From the NCBI GenBank assembly GCA_038329675.1, contig JBBQNE010000105.1, positions 1 through 11,212 of the forward strand: 11,212 nucleotides of DNA. The letters run 5' to 3'. This document shows, piece by piece, positions 6,231 through 11,212 of this stretch. Position numbers and translations under genes: made by a program. The first letter of the stretch is position 1, and every line of letters begins with the position of its first letter. Source of the DNA: JANXVY01 sp038329675. GTDB lineage: Bacteria; Pseudomonadota; Alphaproteobacteria; Rhizobiales; Hyphomicrobiaceae. The notes below the pieces were generated by a model. The model saw only the letters and a program-made list of their open reading frames with translations, was not told the DNA's origin and did no database searches.

Positions 6231-7580
6231 ATGTTTGACAAAGTTCTCATCGCGAACCGGGGCGAAATCGCCCTGCGCATTCAGCGCGCGTGCAAAGAAC
6301 TTGGCATTGCGACGGTCGCTGTCCATTCGACAGCCGACGCTGAAGCCATGCATGTTCGACTTGCCGACGAAAGCGTGTGTATTGGTCCGCCACCGGCGTC
6401 TGAAAGCTATCTGAACATCCCCCGCTTGCTCGCCGCGTGCGAGATCACCGGTGCCGACGCGGTACACCCGGGCTATGGGTTCTTGTCTGAAAATGCGCGG
6501 TTCGCCGAAATTCTAGAAGAACACAATTTGACGTTTATCGGTCCAACGTCGGAACACATCCGGACGATGGGCGACAAGATTGCTGCAAAAGATACCGCGC
6601 GGCGGCTCGGCATCCCATGTGTGCCGGGTTCAAAAGGAGCCGTAACGTCGGATGCCGAAGCGCTGGCGGTTGCCAAAGAGATGGGCTTTCCCGTTCTCGT
6701 AAAGGCTGCTTCTGGCGGGGGTGGTCGCGGGATGAAGGTCGCGCACACGGCGCTCGAATTACCGTTGTCGATGGCGACCGCCAAGGCCGAAGCGAAGGCT
6801 GCCTTCGGCGACGATGCCGTCTACATTGAGAAATATCTCCAGAAGCCGCGCCATATCGAAATTCAGGTGTTTGGCGATGGCAAAGGCAACGCCATCCACC
6901 TAGGCGAGCGGGATTGCTCGCTGCAACGTCGCCACCAAAAAGTTTGGGAGGAGGCGCCGTCGCCGGCCCTCAACGCTGCCCAGCGGAGCGAAATCGGCGA
7001 GACCGTCGCCGCTGCCATGCGCACGCTTCGCTATCGTGGGGCGGGTACGGTTGAGTTCCTCTATGAGGAGGGAAAATTCTACTTCATCGAGATGAATACG
7101 AGGCTCCAAGTTGAGCATCCGGTCACCGAGATGATCACCGGGCTCGATCTTGTCCTTGAACAAATTCGCGTCGCAGCTGGCGGCAGCCTTTCGATCACAC
7201 AAGACGAGGTGACGTTTTCTGGCCACTCGATCGAATGCCGGATCAACGCGGAAAACCCCAAAACGTTTATGCCGTCGCCCGGCCGCATCACCTATTGGCA
7301 TCCGCCCGGCGGCCTTGGCGTGCGTGTCGATAGCGGCGTTTATCAGGGCTACTGGATCCCGCCCAACTACGACAGCTTGATCGGCAAGCTGATCGTCCAT
7401 GGCAAGACCCGCAACGAGTGCTTGATGCGGTTGCGGCGGGCGCTCTCGGAGTTCGTCATCGACGGCATCGAGACGACCATCCCGCTATTTAACGACCTGA
7501 TCCGGCAGCCTGATGTGATCAACGGATTATACGACATCCATTGGCTGGAAAAACATCTGCGCGACCAAGCCCACGGCTAA
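6231..7580 (+). CDS. accC: Biotin carboxylase subunit of acetyl-CoA carboxylase
   Basis: AccC carboxylates the biotin of AccB using ATP and bicarbonate. The 449-residue protein matches the usual length. Signatures are: LIANRGEIALRI at 6-17, HPGYGFLSEN at 79-88, Lys116 (GDK), the ATP-grasp glycine loop KAASGGGGRGMK at 158-169, EKYLQKPRHIEIQVFGD at 200-216, ERDCSLQRRHQKVWEEAPSP at 226-245, FIEMNTRLQVEHPVTE at 285-300 with the metal-binding Glu287 and the active-site Arg291, and ECRINAENP at 335-343 with Arg337. All key residues look intact. The ATG lies four bases after the accB stop, so the two are expected to be translated together at comparable levels. No strong intrinsic terminator is visible in the 178 bp after it. 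Confidence 0.98.
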   Translation: MFDKVLIANRGEIALRIQRACKELGIATVAVHSTADAEAMHVRLADESVCIGPPPASESYLNIPRLLAACEITGADAVHPGYGFLSENARFAEILEEHNLTFIGPTSEHIRTMGDKIAAKDTARRLGIPCVPGSKGAVTSDAEALAVAKEMGFPVLVKAASGGGGRGMKVAHTALELPLSMATAKAEAKAAFGDDAVYIEKYLQKPRHIEIQVFGDGKGNAIHLGERDCSLQRRHQKVWEEAPSPALNAAQRSEIGETVAAAMRTLRYRGAGTVEFLYEEGKFYFIEMNTRLQVEHPVTEMITGLDLVLEQIRVAAGGSLSITQDEVTFSGHSIECRINAENPKTFMPSPGRITYWHPPGGLGVRVDSGVYQGYWIPPNYDSLIGKLIVHGKTRNECLMRLRRALSEFVIDGIETTIPLFNDLIRQPDVINGLYDIHWLEKHLRDQAHG

Positions 7581-7742
7581 GGTGGCGTTGCCGGTACCGC
7601 AATCGCAGCTGGCTGGCAAAATTACTCGGCCCGGTCGGCGCTAACTCGTCCGACTGCCTGCAGATTGCCCGGCATTTTCCACCGAGCCTCAACAAAAGAT
7701 TAACGGAAAGTCGGCAGTCTCCAATCTAACGGTCCACCGGCC

Positions 7743-7749
7743 GAAGGAG
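7743..7749 (+). promoter_or_regulatory. Ribosome binding site of the GTG-started response regulator
   Basis: GAAGGAG, nine bases before GTG 7759. This strong match supports use of the non-ATG start; the next in-frame ATG would cut into the receiver domain. Confidence 0.75.
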
Positions 7750-7758
7750 CGCCATTTC

Positions 7759-8232
7759 GTGCCAGCCCCCTTTTCCTGCCTGATCGTCGACGACAGCGAC
7801 GTCGTGCGCAAGGTCATGCGTACCATTCTTGAAGGCATCGACCTTAAGGTCATCGAGGCCGCATCGGTCGAGAAGGCCCGCCGATTGTGTCAAACGAAGC
7901 TGCCCGATGCGATCGTCATCGATTGGCTCATCCCGGGCGAAGCGCCGCTGGAACTCATTGCCGAACTGCGCAGTGAGGCTCCAACGTCGAAACTCAAGAT
8001 CGTTTACGTGATGACGAAACTTGAACCAGCCGACATTGCCAAAGCAAAGGCGACCGGCGCCGACGAGGTGCTCTGCAAGCCGTTTCACCGGGTCCAGCTC
8101 GAAGCCAAGCTACTTACGCTGTTGACGCCCAACCGCGACGTTGTCCCCGACTACACGCCAGACAAGCCGCTGATGCGCGCGGGCATTCCGGTTCGGCTCC
8201 CGACCTTGCGCAAGCCCGTTGCAGTCGCCTGA
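7759..8232 (+). CDS. Single-domain response regulator with C-terminal tail
   Basis: This is a CheY-like receiver domain of about 120 residues with no output domain. It has the acidic pair Asp11-Asp12 (CLIVDDSDVVRKVMR), phospho-acceptor Asp55 (AIVIDWLIPG), switch Thr86 (IVYVMTK) and Lys107 (LCKPF), so phosphorylation chemistry looks intact. The usual DxxMP after the acceptor is DWLIP here, and the usual GxxG helix cap reads GEAPLELIAELR. A tail of about 35 residues (NRDVVPDY onward, Pro- and basic-rich) follows the receiver and has no family I recognise. The start is GTG, marked by GAAGGAG. It is not a clear CpdR or DivK. It lies 178 bp after accC and could be co-transcribed or have its own promoter. 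A link to ChpT, 2.6 kb upstream on the same strand, is only inferred from proximity. Confidence 0.9.
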   Translation: MPAPFSCLIVDDSDVVRKVMRTILEGIDLKVIEAASVEKARRLCQTKLPDAIVIDWLIPGEAPLELIAELRSEAPTSKLKIVYVMTKLEPADIAKAKATGADEVLCKPFHRVQLEAKLLTLLTPNRDVVPDYTPDKPLMRAGIPVRLPTLRKPVAVA

Positions 8233-8300
8233 CAGCTGAAACTGCGGTCCTAATGAACGGTTTCTTTGGCAGCATCTCTAAAGAGAGCCGCACCCTTGGG

Positions 8301-8333
8301 GTAGGGTGTTAGGGGCTTCACCCCTCACACTAC
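8301..8333. terminator. Imperfect hairpin, likely part of a transcription stop between convergent genes
   Basis: GTAGGGTGTTAGGGG pairs imperfectly with CCCCTCACACTAC across the loop CTTCA. It is located 68 bp after the response regulator stop and 65 bp after the gltA stop on the opposite strand. No T-run follows, so this is not a textbook intrinsic terminator, although the position between converging genes fits that role. Confidence 0.4.
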
Positions 8334-8337
8334 CGGA

Positions 8338-8355
8338 CCAGGGACCCGTCCCTGG
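8338..8355. repeat. Perfect palindrome, REP-like element
   Basis: CCAGGGAC-CC-GTCCCTGG is an 8-bp perfect inverted repeat with a two-base centre, followed by ACCCGCTTGATC. Palindromes of this 'ccaggga..tccctgg' type next to 'ggggcttcacccc' hairpins recur in intergenic DNA of many Alphaproteobacteria. I infer it is an extragenic palindromic repeat that may also act as a bidirectional terminator. Copy number in this genome cannot be judged from one window. Confidence 0.6.
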
Positions 8356-8398
8356 ACCCGCTTGATCTCAAAATGGTACCGCGCTGACTGCGGATCGT

Positions 8399-9715
8399 TC
8401 AGCGATCCGAAACGGGAATGAACTCGCGGCGCGTATGGCCCAGATAAAGCTGCCGCGGGCGTCCAATGCGCTGCTCTGGGTCCTCGATCATTTCCTTCCA
8501 CTGGGCGATCCAACCGACGGTCCGCGCGACCGCGAACAACACCGTGAACATGTCCTTGGGGAAGCCCATCGCGCGCAGCGTGATGCCCGAATAAAAGTCA
8601 ATGTTGGGGTAGAGTTTCTTTTCGATAAAATACTCATCCTGCAGCGCAATGCGTTCTAGTTCGATGGCGACCTTGAGCAGTGGCTCATCGCGCACGCCCA
8701 GCGCATCGAGCACTTCGTGGCAGGTCTTCTGCATCACCTTCGCACGCGGATCGTAGTTTTTATAAACGCGGTGGCCAAAGCCCATCAGGCGGAAGCCTGA
8801 CGATTTATCCTTGGCCTTCTTTATGTACTCATCGACCCGATCGACGCTGCCGATCTCTTCCAGCATGTTGAGGGCCGCTTCGTTGGCACCACCATGCGCT
8901 GGCCCCCACAGGCACGCGATACCAGCTGCGATACACGCAAACGGGTTTGCCCCAGACGACCCTGCTAAGCGGACGGTCGACGTCGAAGCGTTCTGTTCGT
9001 GGTCGGCGTGGAGCGTGAAGATCCGGTCGAGCGCGCGGGCCAAAATCGGATTGACTTCGTAGGGCTCACAGGGAACGGCAAAGCACATCTGCAGAAAGTT
9101 CGACGCGTAGTCGAGGTCGTTGCGCGGATAGATGAACGGCTGACCGATCGAGTATTTATAGGCCATCGATGCGATCGTTGGCATCTTGGCGATCATACGG
9201 TGGCTGGCGATCTGACGCTGGGCCTCGTCGTTGATATCGGTCGAGTCGTGATAAAATGCCGACAGCGCGCCAACCACGCCGACCATGACGGCCATCGGGT
9301 GTGCGTCACGGCGGAAGCCGGTAAAAAACCGGGTCATCTGCTCGTGGACCATCGTGTGGTTCGTGATTGTGCGGCGGAACTTCACGAACTCGTCTGCGCT
9401 CGGCAAATCCCCGTGCAGCAACAGATAGCAAGTCTCAAGAAACGAAGCGTGCTCGGCCAACTGTTCGATCGGGTAACCGCGGTAGAGCAGCACGCCTGCA
9501 TCGCCGTCGATGTAGGTTATTCGCGACACGCAATTGGCCGTCGACGTAAAACCCGGATCGTAAGTGAAGCAGCCCGTCTCCTTGTAAAGCTTACTGACGT
9601 CGATCACATCTGGTCCAATGGAGCCCGATCGGACAGCCATGGATGAGATGAGATCGCCGTGCTTCAGGTCGGCGGTCCGTTCAGCGACAGGCGGCGTCTT
9701 GGCGTGGACGTTCAT
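8399..9715 (-). CDS. gltA: Type II citrate synthase
   Basis: GltA condenses oxaloacetate and acetyl-CoA to citrate, the entry step of the TCA cycle. From ATG 9715 it has 438 residues, typical of the hexameric, NADH-sensitive type II enzymes of Gram-negative bacteria. Signatures are LHADHEQNASTSTVR (about 235-249), catalytic His274 in GPAHGGANEA, catalytic His315 in MGFGHRVYKNYDPR, and catalytic Asp373 in NIDFYSG; the C-terminal GRPRQLYLG is also typical. A TTG six bases upstream (9721) would extend the frame by two residues but sits only two bases from the Shine-Dalgarno; ATG 9715 has AGGAG at eight bases. It is 194 bp downstream of gltX on the same strand, which leaves room for its own promoter. 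It converges on the response regulator gene. Confidence 0.98.
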   Translation of the reverse strand: MNVHAKTPPVAERTADLKHGDLISSMAVRSGSIGPDVIDVSKLYKETGCFTYDPGFTSTANCVSRITYIDGDAGVLLYRGYPIEQLAEHASFLETCYLLLHGDLPSADEFVKFRRTITNHTMVHEQMTRFFTGFRRDAHPMAVMVGVVGALSAFYHDSTDINDEAQRQIASHRMIAKMPTIASMAYKYSIGQPFIYPRNDLDYASNFLQMCFAVPCEPYEVNPILARALDRIFTLHADHEQNASTSTVRLAGSSGANPFACIAAGIACLWGPAHGGANEAALNMLEEIGSVDRVDEYIKKAKDKSSGFRLMGFGHRVYKNYDPRAKVMQKTCHEVLDALGVRDEPLLKVAIELERIALQDEYFIEKKLYPNIDFYSGITLRAMGFPKDMFTVLFAVARTVGWIAQWKEMIEDPEQRIGRPRQLYLGHTRREFIPVSDR

Positions 9716-9723
9716 GGACAAGT

Positions 9724-9728
9724 CTCCT
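9724..9728 (-). promoter_or_regulatory. Ribosome binding site of gltA
   Basis: AGGAG on the minus strand, eight bases before ATG 9715. It excludes the TTG at 9721, which would lie too close. Confidence 0.8.
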
Positions 9729-9909
9729 GGTCTCTGCGGACGGCCGCTTCAGGTTCCGGTTGCACTGCACCATACATAACTCAACCGCGACGATTGCGCC
9801 ACTTGATCTGCGACAAGTTGAACCGGCGTCGAGCTAGACCTTGGTCGAGCGGGGTTAAGCGATCTAGCGGTTCGCGGCGCGGCACAACTGGTAGCCCGCA
9901 ACTTGGTTC

Positions 9910-11212
9910 TTAAGAACACGCCGCCTTCAACCGAGCGATGGCCTCGTCTCGTCCCAAGACCGCCATCGCATCAAAGACCGGCGGACTAACCGTTCGCCCG
10001 GTGAGCGCTGCCCTCAACGGCTGCGCGACCGATCCGAGTTTGCTTCCTGTTTCCTCGGCAAACGCTCTGACGTTCGCTTCAAGACTACTTGAGTCGAATG
10101 ACGAAAGTGCGTCGAGCCGTGGCACGAGCGCCGCGATAGCCGCCCGCGCAGCCGGATCGAGTTGTTTGGCCGCCTTGTCGTCAAACACGAGTGGACGTGA
10201 CTGCACCAGAAACAACGCGCCATCGATCAGCTCAGGCAAGGTCTTTGCCCGCTCGCGAAGGGCCGGCAGCAATTGCTCGAACCGATCCCACCCGCCATCG
10301 GCTGCAAACCGTTGCGCCAAGGCTGGACCGTCTGCCACGCCCGGCAACTGCAACAAGACATTGCGCGCCAGCGCGAGATCGCCGCGCTGAACCTTCGCAT
10401 CATGCTCGTCAACAAGGGCTTTGAAATCCCCGGTATACTTTTCCAGTAGCTCGCGGCACCGACCAAAGAGCATCTTGGCATCGCCCGTCTTGATGTAGTG
10501 CGAGTTGATATCTTCGAGCTTCTTCAGATCGAGGCGGGCCGGCGACCGGCCAATCGCACCAAGATCGAACCACTCGATCAACTGGGCGGTCGGGATGATC
10601 TCATCGTCGCCGTGGCTCCAGCCGAGCCGGACGAGATAATTGCGTAGCGCCTCTGGCAGATAGCCCATGGCCCGGTACGCTTCGATGCCAAGCGCCCCAT
10701 GCCGCTTCGATAGCTTGGCGCCATCAGCCCCATGGATGAGCGGGACGTGGGCAAATTGCGGAATGGCCCATCCGTTAGCGGCATAGATTTGCGATTGCCG
10801 CGCCGCATTCGTCAGGTGGTCGACGCCGCGGATGACGTGGGTCACGCCCATGTCGTGGTCATCGGCCACCACGGCTAGGTTGTAGGTCGGGTTACCGTCG
10901 CTGCGCAAAATGATGAGGTCGTCGAGGTCTTTATTGGGAAACACCACGCGGCCTTGCACGGCGTCCTCGACGATGGTTTCGCCATCCAGCGGCGCCTTCA
11001 AGCGGATCGTATGGGGCGCTCCAGCTGGCGCATCCGCAAGATCACGATCGCGCCACGGGCTCTTGACGACGAACGGCGTTTTGGCCGCTTCCGCCGCAGC
11101 CCGCATCGCATCTGTTTCGTCCTTGGTCATGTAACATCGGTAGGCGCCGCCTGTGGCCAGCATCGCTTTTGCGACCTCGCGATGGCGATCGGCGCGCGCA
11201 AATTGCGAGACC
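9910..11212 (-). CDS. gltX: Glutamate-tRNA ligase, N-terminus beyond the right edge (partial)
   Basis: GltX attaches glutamate to its tRNA. The frame runs open from the right edge to the TAA at 9912-9910, about 433 residues. It starts within VSQFARADRHREVAKAMLAT and GAYRCY, so roughly the first 70 residues, including the HIGH ATP-binding motif, lie outside. The second class I signature KLSKRHG is visible at about residue 166 of the visible part, preceded by the DGNPTYNLAVVADDHDMGVTHVIRG segment. The C-terminal anticodon-binding helical domain is complete and ends LKAACS. Alphaproteobacteria often carry two gltX copies, one of which can mischarge tRNA-Gln for GatCAB; I cannot tell which this is. 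ATG 11163 is internal, not the true start. Position upstream of gltA is a known alphaproteobacterial arrangement. Confidence 0.96.
   Translation of the reverse strand, partial: VSQFARADRHREVAKAMLATGGAYRCYMTKDETDAMRAAAEAAKTPFVVKSPWRDRDLADAPAGAPHTIRLKAPLDGETIVEDAVQGRVVFPNKDLDDLIILRSDGNPTYNLAVVADDHDMGVTHVIRGVDHLTNAARQSQIYAANGWAIPQFAHVPLIHGADGAKLSKRHGALGIEAYRAMGYLPEALRNYLVRLGWSHGDDEIIPTAQLIEWFDLGAIGRSPARLDLKKLEDINSHYIKTGDAKMLFGRCRELLEKYTGDFKALVDEHDAKVQRGDLALARNVLLQLPGVADGPALAQRFAADGGWDRFEQLLPALRERAKTLPELIDGALFLVQSRPLVFDDKAAKQLDPAARAAIAALVPRLDALSSFDSSSLEANVRAFAEETGSKLGSVAQPLRAALTGRTVSPPVFDAMAVLGRDEAIARLKAACS

Noticed and set aside
7587..7610. Hairpin after accC (GCGTTGC / GCAATCGC) as an intrinsic terminator
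   Set aside because: The stem is short with a bulge and there is no T-run after it.
7690..7705. GATTAACGG upstream of the response regulator as a CtrA box
   Set aside because: Only one TTAA half is present; no second TTAA follows at the seven-base spacing of the full motif.
9841..9909. tRNA-like text (GAGCGGGGTTAAGC, GGTTCGCGG) between gltX and gltA
   Set aside because: No acceptor stem pairing and no proper T-loop GTTCRA context could be built; the resemblance is superficial.

Overview
The window reads as ordinary core chromosome of a GC-rich alphaproteobacterium. The lineage call rests on two genes found almost only in Alphaproteobacteria: the histidine phosphotransferase chpT and the DUF1134/EipA envelope protein. 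The gltX-gltA neighbourhood and the aroQ-accB-accC order fit the same class. A Rhodospirillales-like organism is my guess, but nothing in the window fixes the order. I see no transposase, integrase, phage gene, tRNA, rRNA or CRISPR array.

Layout from left to right. Three leftward genes come first: an open-ended membrane-anchored coiled-coil protein (1421 to the left edge), eipA (2901-1657) and cysQ (4031-3156). A 453-bp divergent intergenic region (4032-4484) follows. Five rightward genes come next: chpT, aroQ, accB, accC and a single-domain response regulator starting on GTG (7759-8232). A convergent intergenic region (8233-8398) carries two palindromes. Leftward gltA (9715-8399) and the 3' part of gltX (right edge to 9910) close the window.

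Functionally, chpT is the relay step between the CckA kinase and the CtrA/CpdR regulators of the alphaproteobacterial cell cycle. It sits just before a biosynthetic block: aroQ (shikimate pathway) and accBC (biotin carrier and biotin carboxylase of acetyl-CoA carboxylase). eipA and the coiled-coil gene are envelope genes. cysQ recycles the nucleotide by-product of sulfate assimilation, gltA opens the TCA cycle, and gltX charges tRNA with glutamate.

I did not find a previously undescribed system. The most unusual features are two in-frame 15-bp tandem arrays inside eipA, which greatly lengthen the protein, and the REP-like double palindrome between the response regulator and gltA. The response regulator has an uncharacterised C-terminal tail. 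Several start codons are moved inward from the longest open frame because good Shine-Dalgarno sequences mark internal ATGs.
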